This document shows positions 7,980-15,572 of a stretch of 22,435 nucleotides of DNA, in pieces. A program made the translations under genes and the position numbers. Where the stretch lies: positions 1-22,435 of IMG/VR virus record IMGVR_UViG_3300030329_002163; one strand, written 5' to 3'. Positions within the stretch are counted from its first letter, which is position 1, and each line of letters begins with the position of its first letter. Source of the DNA: a virus. The notes under the pieces are model-generated. The model ran no database searches, was not told the origin of the DNA, and saw only the letters and a program-made list of their open reading frames with translations.

Positions 7980-8330
7980 TCAAGCCTCCAAAGCTTCTGC
8001 ATCTTCTATATTAATTGTTAAATAAATATAATTCCTATCAGTAGAGTGTAGTTTACAATTATTTCTTAAGTACAAACTTAAAAGTTTTAATGGGTTTTTG
8101 TTGGTTATTGCAATAGCACCCATTAAGTATGTGTAATTATTATCTTTAGCTACTTTCGCCATTTCTCTTATATACCTTTTTGCCTCTCTAAATCCTCTAT
8201 ATCGAGAGTCAACATAAAGCTCCTCTATAAAAAGATGTTGAGGGCATAGTTTATATTGATAAAAACCATACTCATCTTCTACTACTGTAGAATCTTTTAA
8301 CTCTTTGACGTAATTTGCGTAATGGGACAC
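7980..8330 (-). CDS. Small GNAT-fold-like protein (116 aa), acetyltransferase activity doubtful
   Basis: Starts with GTG at 8330, preceded by GGAG with a 5-base spacer and 8 bases after the tail gene stop. The order of elements recalls GNAT acetyltransferases: strand FIEELYVD (34-41), the motif-A-like loop SRYRGFREA (42-50), helix KRYIREMAKVAKDN (51-64), strand YTYLMGAIAI, then NKNPLKLLSLYLRNNCKL (78-95), as in the NP-x-A-x-x-LY helix. The acetyl-CoA loop, normally R/Q-x-x-G-x-G/A, is degenerate: Arg48 stands where Gly or Ala is expected, so catalysis is uncertain. T7-group phages also carry a small protein of this kind just before the internal virion genes (gp13 family, from memory), which fits this position. 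The fold call rests on motif pattern only; the function is not known. Confidence 0.55.
   Translation of the reverse strand: MSHYANYVKELKDSTVVEDEYGFYQYKLCPQHLFIEELYVDSRYRGFREAKRYIREMAKVAKDNNYTYLMGAIAITNKNPLKLLSLYLRNNCKLHSTDRNYIYLTINIEDAEALEA
7985..7989 (-). promoter_or_regulatory. Ribosome binding site that fixes the start of the 865-aa gene
   Basis: GGAGG on the minus strand with a 6-base spacer to the ATG at 7978. This supports the internal ATG rather than the one at 8002, which would overlap the preceding gene and shows no comparable site. Confidence 0.7.
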
Positions 8331-8338
8331 ACTAGCTC

Positions 8339-11300
8339 CTAAGTTATTTTTAAAGAACCAAACACTCTTTGCTCTTTGATTCTGAAGTCTCCTTTTTTGA
8401 CTCCTACTATAAAAGAAAGGTTAGAAAGATTAAAACCTGGACCTGCTGATTCAGAGTTTCCTGCTGGGTTAGAACCTTCTACTTCTGTAATTTGTATTTT
8501 TATAGCTTCACATTTTTGTTTTTGAAAGTTTAATCTTATTTGGTACTGATTATTATCCTTACCACCGTAAGCTATAGCTGTGTGACCTGAAGCATCACTA
8601 GTGCTAGGGTCTCCATACTTATCTTGAGTTCCAGTTGTAGGACCTCCATAAGGATACCATTGAGTATAACCTGCTACATCTATAAGTTTTTCCTCATGCC
8701 AAACATCATCATAATTATAAGCTACTTTAATCTGAAGCTTATGAGGAGACCTATATTCTCCAAGTATAAGCATTCTGTAAACTCTTTGAAAACCTTGAAC
8801 TCCTGCAAATGAGAGCCATCCAGTTGTAAGTTTAATAGGAACCATGGCTCCATCAAAACTAGCTGTTGTACTTACCTGTTTATACACTTTATCTTTAAAA
8901 GTAGCAAGATGATAATCATTTCCTACTAAACAAGAACTATTTCCTCTATGATCGTCGTAAGTGTACCACATTTCTAAAAAGTAATTATAAATTATAGTAG
9001 GTCCATCAGAAGATAAAAACCTTACTTCGTTTTTCTTAGAAACTACAGTAGCTTTAGTTATTGTCAAGTCATTATAGTCTTCAGCAGGAGCGCCAATATA
9101 CTCCAGACCTTGACTTCTGTTTAGAAGATAAATCCCTTTGTTGGACATAAACATAAGTCCTTTAGGCGTAGAAGCTACCCCATTAGCAAATTTACATCCT
9201 ATGTCTGTAGTAACTAATTGGGGATCTATATAATCGTTTTGTTCCCCTGTGTCTACAGGACCTTCTCCAGCAATCATGTAAATGGCTCTTTCTTTAAACA
9301 CTATTAGTTTATCATCCATTGCCTTCATGGCTACTATTTTACCACCTAAAGTAGGAACTTCTAAAACTAGTTCATTAGCAAACTCAACAGGAGCAGGGCT
9401 AAATACTTGTCCTCCTATGAGTTTTGAATATTTAACAAGATCAGGACTGTCTTCTAAACCTGCTACAAAGACTCTGTTTTTAAAAGTTGTTATTATAGAA
9501 GCTGCTCCAACTACGCTATTTTCTAATATTCCTCCAAATGTATAAAGTATTTCATTGTCTTGTAATGAACTATCACCAATAGTATCTCTTATTTTTATAT
9601 AATTACGTTCTTTATTATTACTACTAGCAAGGACTGTAGAACTTATAGCTTGATCACTAACTTTGTAATGAGCTAACCCTCCGTCTGTAGTACGATACAG
9701 TTCTATAAATGTAGAATATTGGTACTTAGCAGTTAAGTTTACAAAAGGTATTAGTATGTCTATGTTGTCATAATCAACAGGATTTTTAAAAGTAAAAACA
9801 TCAGACAAGCCTGATCTGTGAATTTTACCAGAAGCATCTTCATACCGATAAACGGCATAGTAACTATAAACTGCATTCTGGGGAAATTTAGCACCAGAAG
9901 TAGTCATATTTGTAGTGTCTATAAACAACTTACTAGGACGAGATACAAAGTTATATTCTTGAAACCTCATCTGGTCACTTCCAAATACTTGACTTCCTGC
10001 TACTAATAAATTTCCTGCTACTTCTACACTTTGATTTGCTACGGAATAGTCATAGGTAAGTTTAGTTATTGAAGGAACAGCTAGAGTAAAAAAAGCTTTA
10101 TCGTTAGATTGTATTCTTCCTAAAGTATTAGTAGGTAAATGAATACTGCCTGAGCTATGTTTACCAACACTAGCTAGACCTGATAAACCTTCTGCTCCAG
10201 CTTCAAAAGGATGATAAGCATCAGCAGTACCATAACTTACTACTCCTACTGGTCTGTTTATAGTTGTGTCATAATCTTCAAATGCGTATAAATAATAAGA
10301 GTTTTGATCTCCTGGGTTTCTACCAACAAGAACTATAGGGTCTCCATCTACTAAATAAGGCTTAGCCGCTAAACCTGCTCCTACACAAGCATACGCATAT
10401 GCATAATTTCCTGCTGAACTTCCATCAATATTTGCAAATTGTCTGTATAATGTAGTTCTTTGTTTGTTCCAAACAGGAAAATCTGCATAACTTATATCTT
10501 GAAACGTAGTAGTACTGCTTCCTGTTTGTTTAATATTAGCCGTACCTCCGCTAAAAGATGTAGCTAATAAGTTTCCTACAGCATAAGTTCCTGTGGTGTT
10601 GTCTATAGTCCAAAGTCTGTTATTATTAGTTGAAGATGTAGCAGTTATATCAAAAGTACTGTAAATATCATAGGTTAATCCACCTGTACCACCTGTACTC
10701 CAATTATTATCTCTTGCTATTCCTATTATAGACGTAGGACCAATAGGTAAATTAAATTGATTGCCAGTTGAACCACTATGAGTGAAAGATGTGTTTACAT
10801 GAATGTTCATACCTAGTTCATCAAAAGTAGTTACAGCTAACATAGTTGAATCCCCAAAAGTAAAACAAAAACCTCCCTCATCTTGTGTGCTAGTATAAAC
10901 TCCATTTTTTCTCGGATTTGTAGTTATAGGAGTAACTCCCACGGCTGTAACAGCAGTACTAGTACTAGTAAAAGAAGATTGAAAACCTAAAACGTCTCCT
11001 ACAGTAGGGTCAGTGTCAAAAAAAACAGAAAGAATTTGAGCTTCTCCTGAGGTAGTTTTGTGAACTACAGCAGCCGCTGTACCTGCTTCATTACTTGTTA
11101 CATCATAAACTTTATCTGCGTGAGTTTGTGTTAATCTAGTCCACGAAGTAGACGTAAGTTCATCATAGTCTAAAGGACTAGCCATGTTATAAACTACATA
11201 ATAATTGGTACTGTCTTTTTCAATTGCAAATTTTACTATCTTATCCCCTAAAGAAATAATCTTAGGTTTATCATAAGCAGTTGATGATATAGATGCAAGA

Positions 11301-11794
11301 GACACTAAATGCGTATCATCTAAAACATTTCTAACAACTATATAAACTGGAGCAGTAGTTGATGAAGTTATTAAAGAAAACACAGAGTAACTATAATCTC
11401 CCTTAACTACCACATTATGGTGAACACAATCATAGGCTTGTTGTTGAGTAATCCATTGAGTTTCAACTTTAGCAGGAGAGTATTTTCCTTGAAATATTGC
11501 TTTTCCTAATCCTTGAAAGTTAGAGAGTGCTTTATTATCTGTAAGAATGTGTAATTCGTCTTTAAAAGAAGTAATTGCTTGAATATTAGTTATAGGATAA
11601 GTCGTAGTACTACTTGTATAACCATACCGTTCTTGAACTTTTTCGTAGCCTTCTCTTTTTTCTATTTCACCATACTTAGAAACTTGAATATTTTCAAGAG
11701 TTTCTAAAGACCCAGGAGGGTCCTGTTTAGGGTCAATCTTTTGATTAATCCCTTTTGCTAATGGTACAGCTACTCGTCCTTTTTCTAAAGCCAT
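8339..11794 (-). CDS. Tail tube / packaged-DNA stabilisation-like protein (1151 aa)
   Basis: The N-terminus has the signature seen in podovirus tail proteins of the T7 gp12 / P22 gp10 type: KGINQKIDPKQDPPG (about 14-28), then LENIQVSKYGEIEKREGYE, comparable to the G-x-x-QQPD...N...G...RP pattern of gp12. The body is beta-rich and full of Ser, Thr, Asn and Gly. The segment DKLIVFKERAIYMIAGEGP in the central to C-terminal part and the downstream KGIYLLNRSQG are typical of the propeller-like core. Such proteins sit under the portal-adaptor ring and plug or extend the short tail. At 1151 residues it is much longer than P22 gp10 (about 470) or T7 gp12 (about 790). The extra length appears to be beta-rich material in the first half, possibly an added receptor-facing domain. 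ATG at 11794 behind AAGGG, 9 bases after the upstream stop. Confidence 0.75.
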   Translation of the reverse strand: MALEKGRVAVPLAKGINQKIDPKQDPPGSLETLENIQVSKYGEIEKREGYEKVQERYGYTSSTTTYPITNIQAITSFKDELHILTDNKALSNFQGLGKAIFQGKYSPAKVETQWITQQQAYDCVHHNVVVKGDYSYSVFSLITSSTTAPVYIVVRNVLDDTHLVSLASISSTAYDKPKIISLGDKIVKFAIEKDSTNYYVVYNMASPLDYDELTSTSWTRLTQTHADKVYDVTSNEAGTAAAVVHKTTSGEAQILSVFFDTDPTVGDVLGFQSSFTSTSTAVTAVGVTPITTNPRKNGVYTSTQDEGGFCFTFGDSTMLAVTTFDELGMNIHVNTSFTHSGSTGNQFNLPIGPTSIIGIARDNNWSTGGTGGLTYDIYSTFDITATSSTNNNRLWTIDNTTGTYAVGNLLATSFSGGTANIKQTGSSTTTFQDISYADFPVWNKQRTTLYRQFANIDGSSAGNYAYAYACVGAGLAAKPYLVDGDPIVLVGRNPGDQNSYYLYAFEDYDTTINRPVGVVSYGTADAYHPFEAGAEGLSGLASVGKHSSGSIHLPTNTLGRIQSNDKAFFTLAVPSITKLTYDYSVANQSVEVAGNLLVAGSQVFGSDQMRFQEYNFVSRPSKLFIDTTNMTTSGAKFPQNAVYSYYAVYRYEDASGKIHRSGLSDVFTFKNPVDYDNIDILIPFVNLTAKYQYSTFIELYRTTDGGLAHYKVSDQAISSTVLASSNNKERNYIKIRDTIGDSSLQDNEILYTFGGILENSVVGAASIITTFKNRVFVAGLEDSPDLVKYSKLIGGQVFSPAPVEFANELVLEVPTLGGKIVAMKAMDDKLIVFKERAIYMIAGEGPVDTGEQNDYIDPQLVTTDIGCKFANGVASTPKGLMFMSNKGIYLLNRSQGLEYIGAPAEDYNDLTITKATVVSKKNEVRFLSSDGPTIIYNYFLEMWYTYDDHRGNSSCLVGNDYHLATFKDKVYKQVSTTASFDGAMVPIKLTTGWLSFAGVQGFQRVYRMLILGEYRSPHKLQIKVAYNYDDVWHEEKLIDVAGYTQWYPYGGPTTGTQDKYGDPSTSDASGHTAIAYGGKDNNQYQIRLNFQKQKCEAIKIQITEVEGSNPAGNSESAGPGFNLSNLSFIVGVKKGDFRIKEQRVFGSLKIT

Positions 11795-11803
11795 TATAAA
11801 CCC

Positions 11804-12469
11804 TTAGTTTTGTAATCTATACCATTTAGAACTTCCGTCACATACTACTATGGCATGACCGTAGTTTGTTGAAATAGTAAAATTTCCACCTGCTGTACCA
11901 CCGTCTATAGTGTCTGTACCTGCTGCTGTAATGGTTACGGCTCTTGTACCTGCTGCTCCTCCACCGTCTTTAAAGGCATAAAATCTACCAGCTCCTACAG
12001 TAGAAGCAGAAGGTAAGGTTATGCCAACCGTAGTTGTACCTGTACCAGCAGCATTTATAAAAGAATTAGCTGAACTAGCAGCAATTGTATGAGTAGAGTT
12101 TGTTCCAGTTGTGTAGTAATTAAAATATCCAAAATCACCTTTAACTGCTCCGTCTTTTGTAATTTGAACAGCAGTAGAAGTGTTTCTCCAATATAAATCG
12201 TTTCCTTTACTATATAGTGATCTAGAAGTAGTTGAAGCTGAGCCTTGATCTTCAAAGACTGAGTACTTAAGTTCAGTAGCACTATACCCATTAAACTCAA
12301 CATCAGCATTTATATTAAGACCAGCAGAAGGAATACTCTTACCTTGAGTACTATGGTCATGATCATCTAGGTCAATAAAAGCATTATTTAAAACAGTAGC
12401 CCAGGTTGACCCTAGCGTAGAACCTACATCAGGTAGGGTTAGATTTAAATATGTTCCTGAGTTTGCCAT
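11804..12469 (-). CDS. Short tail appendage / fibre-like protein (221 aa)
   Basis: N-terminal LNLTLPDVGSTLGSTWATVL (8-27) followed by LDDHDHSTQGKSI (34-46). The TW...LN...D-x-HDHS-x-G pattern is common at the start of phage tail fibre and needle proteins, where His-x-His can bind a metal in a trimer. The rest is a Gly/Thr/Ser-rich beta region ending in HAIVVCDGSSKWYRLQN, a typical fibre-tip ending of the form VVCDG-x-x-W. ATG at 12469 behind AGGAG with a 6-base spacer, 9 bases after the previous stop. Its place between the adaptor and the tail protein fits a short tail component. The appendage role is inferred from motifs; adhesion specificity cannot be judged. Confidence 0.6.
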   Translation of the reverse strand: MANSGTYLNLTLPDVGSTLGSTWATVLNNAFIDLDDHDHSTQGKSIPSAGLNINADVEFNGYSATELKYSVFEDQGSASTTSRSLYSKGNDLYWRNTSTAVQITKDGAVKGDFGYFNYYTTGTNSTHTIAASSANSFINAAGTGTTTVGITLPSASTVGAGRFYAFKDGGGAAGTRAVTITAAGTDTIDGGTAGGNFTISTNYGHAIVVCDGSSKWYRLQN

Positions 12470-12478
12470 TATATTCTC

Positions 12479-12802
12479 CTAAAATATCCAAAAATTTGTG
12501 TCTGTTGTTGCCGTTGAACCTCTTAAGATTAAAACCTTGTCTCTGTTTTTATTAACAGTAGAAGATTCATAAATTTCCCCAGTTTCATTTTTTCTGACCA
12601 CAATCCAACCTAAAGGCTCTCTACCTAATTTATGGTTTACTATTGTGTCTGCTGTACCTACGTCTATATTTTTAATTAAAACTCCATCTATGATTGCAGA
12701 GTTAGCAATTTGCTTAAGAGCCGTATTAACATTACTTTGAGTTTGAGTAATGTTTGAATTCTGAGGATCAATTTGTTTAACAAATGCTTTTATACCAGCC
12801 AT
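12479..12802 (-). CDS. Small tail-associated structural protein (107 aa)
   Basis: The N-terminal half is helical (IKAFVKQIDPQNSNITQTQS onward). Residues 55-69 read VNHKLGREPLGWIVV, a version of the H-x-LGR-x-P-x-GW pattern frequent in phage tail fibre and baseplate proteins. The end is beta-rich with Trp-Ile-Phe. The start overlaps the adaptor stop by one base (TAATG), with AGGAG 6 bases upstream, so translation is probably coupled to the adaptor. It sits beside the fibre-like 221-residue gene. Structural role likely; exact place in the virion unknown. Confidence 0.55.
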   Translation of the reverse strand: MAGIKAFVKQIDPQNSNITQTQSNVNTALKQIANSAIIDGVLIKNIDVGTADTIVNHKLGREPLGWIVVRKNETGEIYESSTVNKNRDKVLILRGSTATTDTNFWIF

Positions 12803-13527
12803 TAAGTACTCCTAGTGTAAAAAAACTCATTGTTAACTTTATAAACATCGGTAACAGTTATAGGACTACCTGCGTCTCTATTACTAGCAGCTTGTTCTAT
12901 TCTTTTTCTCATGTCTAATTTTTGAGCTAAAAGAACTCCTACATCACTTTCTTCTTTTTGTAAACAGTTAATAGCTGCTGAAATAACTACATACTCAGCA
13001 TAACCATTTATATCATCAAACTTAGTAGTAGACGTAGCTGGAGTAGTGCTATCAAACTGTTGCGCAGTTGGAATGTACCAAATCCTAATGTCAGTAGCTC
13101 CGTCTGGTTCAGGTATAAATTCTATGTTTGAACCTACTAATCTGTATCTTACGTTGGTTAATCCTAGGAGACCCCAAGAACCCCAATTTTGATTTAAATT
13201 TCTTTCACTAAAATTAAAAGGTTCTAGAGTAAACCACTCACTACCGTTTAATTTAGCATCCATACCTCTGAGTTTGTAAAAATTTGTTATGTTAGGTCCA
13301 GAGGTAGAACTTGCAATAGGGTACGAAGAAGTACCTGCTACTGTAGTAAAAGTATCAGTACTAACATAATAATCTTGTCCATAAGTTTGAATCAATAGGT
13401 CGTGTAGCTCTGCTATTCCTGCATTTAAATAGGTTTGTACCTCGCTGTCACCTACAAAGTAATTATCTACCATATCAGCACGTTGCCGTACTCGTGTAAC
13501 GAGATCTTTTTCCATTATCTCTGCCAT
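12802..13527 (-). CDS. Head-tail connector / adaptor protein (241 aa)
   Basis: The N-terminal helical region reads LVTRVRQRADMVDNYFVGDS (9-28), followed by a helix with LNAGIAELHDLL (about 32-43) and a beta-rich centre. This is the pattern of phage connector proteins that dock under the portal (P22 gp4 and T7 gp11-type adaptors): a helix with R-x-x-A, a D-x-EV-x-x-YLN helix, then strands such as YYVSTDTFTTVAGTSSYPIA. The C-terminal part contains a second helical segment (AEYVVISAAINCLQKEESDV). Position after capsid and decoration genes and before tail genes fits the role. The ATG at 13527 has only a GGGGG site 4 bases upstream, close behind a terminator-like hairpin, so translation or readthrough may be limited. 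The family is a confident call; subfamily is not. Confidence 0.7.
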   Translation of the reverse strand: MAEIMEKDLVTRVRQRADMVDNYFVGDSEVQTYLNAGIAELHDLLIQTYGQDYYVSTDTFTTVAGTSSYPIASSTSGPNITNFYKLRGMDAKLNGSEWFTLEPFNFSERNLNQNWGSWGLLGLTNVRYRLVGSNIEFIPEPDGATDIRIWYIPTAQQFDSTTPATSTTKFDDINGYAEYVVISAAINCLQKEESDVGVLLAQKLDMRKRIEQAASNRDAGSPITVTDVYKVNNEFFYTRST

Positions 13528-13535
13528 ACAACCCC

Positions 13536-13561
13536 CAAAAGAAGGAGGGCTTTCGCCCCCC
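13536..13561 (-). terminator. Terminator-like hairpin between the charged-protein gene and the adaptor gene
   Basis: Minus strand: GGGGGGC, GAAA tetraloop, GCCCTCC, then TTCTTTT. Stem arms are plus 13555-13561 and 13544-13550, seven pairs including one G-U. The same sequence on the plus strand would have an A-C mismatch, so it folds better in minus-strand RNA. The U tract is interrupted by one C, so termination may be partial, which downstream tail genes in the same direction would require unless they have their own promoter. Confidence 0.65.
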
Positions 13562-13563
13562 TG

Positions 13564-13851
13564 TTATTCTTTAACACATTTTTTGATGAACATCTTGAGA
13601 CACTTAGAGAACTCTTCTTTGTACTCCATTTCGTCTCCTTCACCTTTGACACATTTTTTGATAGCGTCTAACATTCCATCTACTTCTTCTCTATAATGCT
13701 CATAGACTTCATGTTCTTCATGTTCAGGTTTTTCCATAAACTCTTCGTTATGGTCTTTACCCTCTTCATAGGAACTTTTTCCATTTTTCATCTTTTCGAT
13801 GATAATAGAAATCATACCTCCTTTATCTTTTTTAGGACCCATCATAATCAT
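13564..13851 (-). CDS. Small highly charged protein, unknown function (95 aa)
   Basis: Not recognised. It is rich in Glu, Lys, Met and His, with an acidic middle (HNEEFMEKPEHEEHEVYEHY, 34-53) and a helical C-terminal part that contains IKKCVK twice (68-73 and 89-94) plus a third Cys between them. The N-terminus MIMMGPKKDKGG is basic. ATG at 13851 with AAGGAG 7 bases upstream, 11 bases after the decoration-like gene and directly before a terminator-like hairpin. The same operon segment as the capsid decoration candidate suggests a head-related or assembly role, but nothing in the sequence proves it. A small acidic protein between capsid and connector genes could also be a chaperone or minor virion protein. 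Confidence 0.5.
   Translation of the reverse strand: MIMMGPKKDKGGMISIIIEKMKNGKSSYEEGKDHNEEFMEKPEHEEHEVYEHYREEVDGMLDAIKKCVKGEGDEMEYKEEFSKCLKMFIKKCVKE
13574..13662 (-). repeat. 14-base perfect direct repeat in the charged-protein gene
   Basis: ACACATTTTTTGAT (plus strand) occurs at 13574-13587 and 13649-13662, 75 bases apart and in the same frame. It encodes the two IKKCVK segments, so it reflects either a helical repeat unit or an old internal duplication. Confidence 0.6.
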
Positions 13852-13862
13852 TGTTAGACTCC

Positions 13863-14288
13863 TTAACTAGCACCTACGCCTGGTTGGTTAGAGTTTTTAA
13901 CAACAATCATTAATTTCATAATGTCTCCGTTTTTAACTTCCTTCCTAACACCTTCTTTATCTAATACAAATATTTTAATTACTCCATCACTAGATACAGT
14001 TTCAGCTTCTATTTGAAACCCTAAACCACCTGTAGCAGTTATCGCAGTACCATCTAAGATAATACCATCAACAAATAGTAAAGAGGAGTATTTATCTGCA
14101 TCTCCACCTGGAACACCAAGAGTAATGTCATACTCTCCTTCTGCTGAACGAGAGATAGACTTGATACCTACACTTTTACTATTGTCTAATTCAGCAGCTC
14201 CAGACCCATCTGTAATTGCAGCATGTAAAAATAAAAATTTAACTTCTTTATCTAAGGCTTGTAGCCTGTTAAAACTTCTGTTTGCCAT
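13863..14288 (-). CDS. Candidate capsid decoration / head protein (141 aa)
   Basis: A beta-rich protein without enzymatic motifs. Residues about 43-65 include GIKSISRSAEGEYDITLGVP, and the C-terminal part has SSDGVIKIFVLDKEGVRKEV then KNGDIMKLMIVVKNSNQ. The alternation of G-x-Y-x-ITL, a V-I-KIFVLD strand and an NG-x-x-MKLMIVVKNS strand is a pattern I recall from small head proteins placed directly after the major capsid gene. ATG at 14288 with AAAGGAG 7 bases upstream. It follows the capsid terminator, so its expression needs readthrough or a separate promoter; no clear promoter is visible in the 84-base gap. Head decoration is inferred mainly from position and fold-like pattern. Confidence 0.55.
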   Translation of the reverse strand: MANRSFNRLQALDKEVKFLFLHAAITDGSGAAELDNSKSVGIKSISRSAEGEYDITLGVPGGDADKYSSLLFVDGIILDGTAITATGGLGFQIEAETVSSDGVIKIFVLDKEGVRKEVKNGDIMKLMIVVKNSNQPGVGAS

Positions 14289-14333
14289 TTCATTTCTCCT
14301 TTAGTCTGAGTGTAATACAACACGCAGCTTGAC

Positions 14334-14359
14334 AAAAAAGGAAGCCCCGAAAGGCTTCC
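14334..14359 (-). terminator. Rho-independent terminator after the major capsid gene
   Basis: Minus strand: GGAAGCC, a TTTCGG loop, GGCTTCC, then TTTTTT. Arms are plus 14353-14359 and 14340-14346, T tract 14334-14339. The perfect 7-base stem and six uridines make a textbook terminator, 13 bases after the capsid stop. It would cap the portal-scaffold-capsid message and stabilise its 3' end. Confidence 0.92.
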
Positions 14360-14372
14360 CATTATTTAAAAA

Positions 14373-15572
14373 TTATAGTGCAATCCTAACATTGTAACCA
14401 GGACCTCTACACCCTAACTGAGCGTAGTAACCAACTCTAACTTCAACAGAGTCAGCAGTAGAATCTCTTAGAAACTTAAGACCGTCTGAGTCTAAAATCT
14501 TTGGAGCTTTACCAAGAGAGTAAAGTTTCCAAACATCCATTTGTAACATATAAGCTACATCTTTAGGACAGTTTTGATCTGGAACTACTTTGATAGGTCC
14601 TCTAGGTCCGTGGATTAAAACACCTCTAAATCCAATTTCAGGACTTACTTTAACGTCAACATAAGAAACTTTAGAACCTAAAGCTTTTTCTAAGTCAGCA
14701 AAGTTAGAGTAGTTCATGAAACAAACATCAGGCTTTCCACCTTCTCTAGCAACTCTAGCAGCAGCACCAATTAAAGCTTCTTCAAGAGGAAGAGAAGAAC
14801 CAGAAAAACGAATACCACCTAAACGAGTAGAATCTACACTTCTATCAACTCCAAAAAAAGCAGTAGAACCTGGAGCAGAAGAAGGAAGCCAAGCTCCTAA
14901 ACCAGAAAGTTTAGCATCCTTGTCACCATCAATATAGATAGCTTCAGTAGCAGTAGCACCTGAAGCAGCGTTAACAATAACAACACCAGTGTCTCTATTT
15001 ACTGATATGACTTCTTTGTTATTGGTAGCTGTACCAAAGTTTAACTGCATACCAATTTCAAAATTAGTAACATCATCAATGGTAGCTAGAGTAATAGTAT
15101 CGTTAGAAGCAGTAGTGGTAGCTAGTGAACCAACAACACCGATTTGACCTGAACCGTCTCCGAAAAGAGAGATAGCTAGAGACCGAGTAGCAGACTCGAT
15201 AGCTCCATCAATTTCAACAGTAGCAGCTTCCATGAATGCGTTAGCATTACCTTTAGAAGCTTCAATAGTTTCATTAGCGATAGAAGCTAGAGAGTAGTCA
15301 GATACTCTAGTAAGTAAAAATGCTTTTAACTGAGTACTGGTTTTGTTGTGTTGAGCATCAGCAAAAGTAGCAGATCGACCTTGAGGAATCCCATACTTGA
15401 TAGGAAGCTTGAGGTTTTCACCACCAAAATTTTCATATTTAGAAATCATAGCGAGAAATGGATTATCCTTGTAAACCATGTTCTCAATTCTTTCTTGAGT
15501 GTAATGCTGTTTTAAAGCTCCAGCAAAGCTAGTCATATTTAGACTTGTTTCTAATGCAGGTGTGTGTGCCAT
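14373..15572 (-). CDS. Major capsid protein, HK97 fold (399 aa)
   Basis: Forms the icosahedral head. The N-terminal part has MTSFAGALKQHYTQERIENM (13-32) and YKDNPFLAMI, typical of N-arm and E-loop entry. A beta-rich insertion runs from about 147 to 215 (SNDTITLATIDDVTNFEIGM through AIYIDGD), which resembles an extra surface domain. The P-domain helix is EEALIGAAARVAREGG with VCFMNYSNFADLE. The C-terminal part reads GPRGPIKVVPDQNCPKDVAY then MLQMDVWKLYSLGKAPKILD, the classic late strand pattern of phage capsid proteins. The ATG at 15572 has AAAGGAG 7 bases upstream in a 32-base AT-rich gap after the scaffold gene. A strong terminator follows. No cleavage site for a prohead protease is evident. 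Confidence 0.88.
   Translation of the reverse strand: MAHTPALETSLNMTSFAGALKQHYTQERIENMVYKDNPFLAMISKYENFGGENLKLPIKYGIPQGRSATFADAQHNKTSTQLKAFLLTRVSDYSLASIANETIEASKGNANAFMEAATVEIDGAIESATRSLAISLFGDGSGQIGVVGSLATTTASNDTITLATIDDVTNFEIGMQLNFGTATNNKEVISVNRDTGVVIVNAASGATATEAIYIDGDKDAKLSGLGAWLPSSAPGSTAFFGVDRSVDSTRLGGIRFSGSSLPLEEALIGAAARVAREGGKPDVCFMNYSNFADLEKALGSKVSYVDVKVSPEIGFRGVLIHGPRGPIKVVPDQNCPKDVAYMLQMDVWKLYSLGKAPKILDSDGLKFLRDSTADSVEVRVGYYAQLGCRGPGYNVRIAL

Noticed and set aside
7979-8002. Upstream ATG at 8002 as start of the 865-residue protein
   Set aside because: It overlaps the previous gene and lacks a ribosome binding site, whereas the ATG at 7978 has GGAGG 6 bases upstream.
12055-12309. Minus-strand open frame of 84 codons inside the 221-residue gene
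   Set aside because: It is out of frame within a well-supported gene, Leu/Ile-rich by codon shift, and has no start context. The same applies to the minus-strand frames at 5488-5712, 18868-19101 and 19267-19491.
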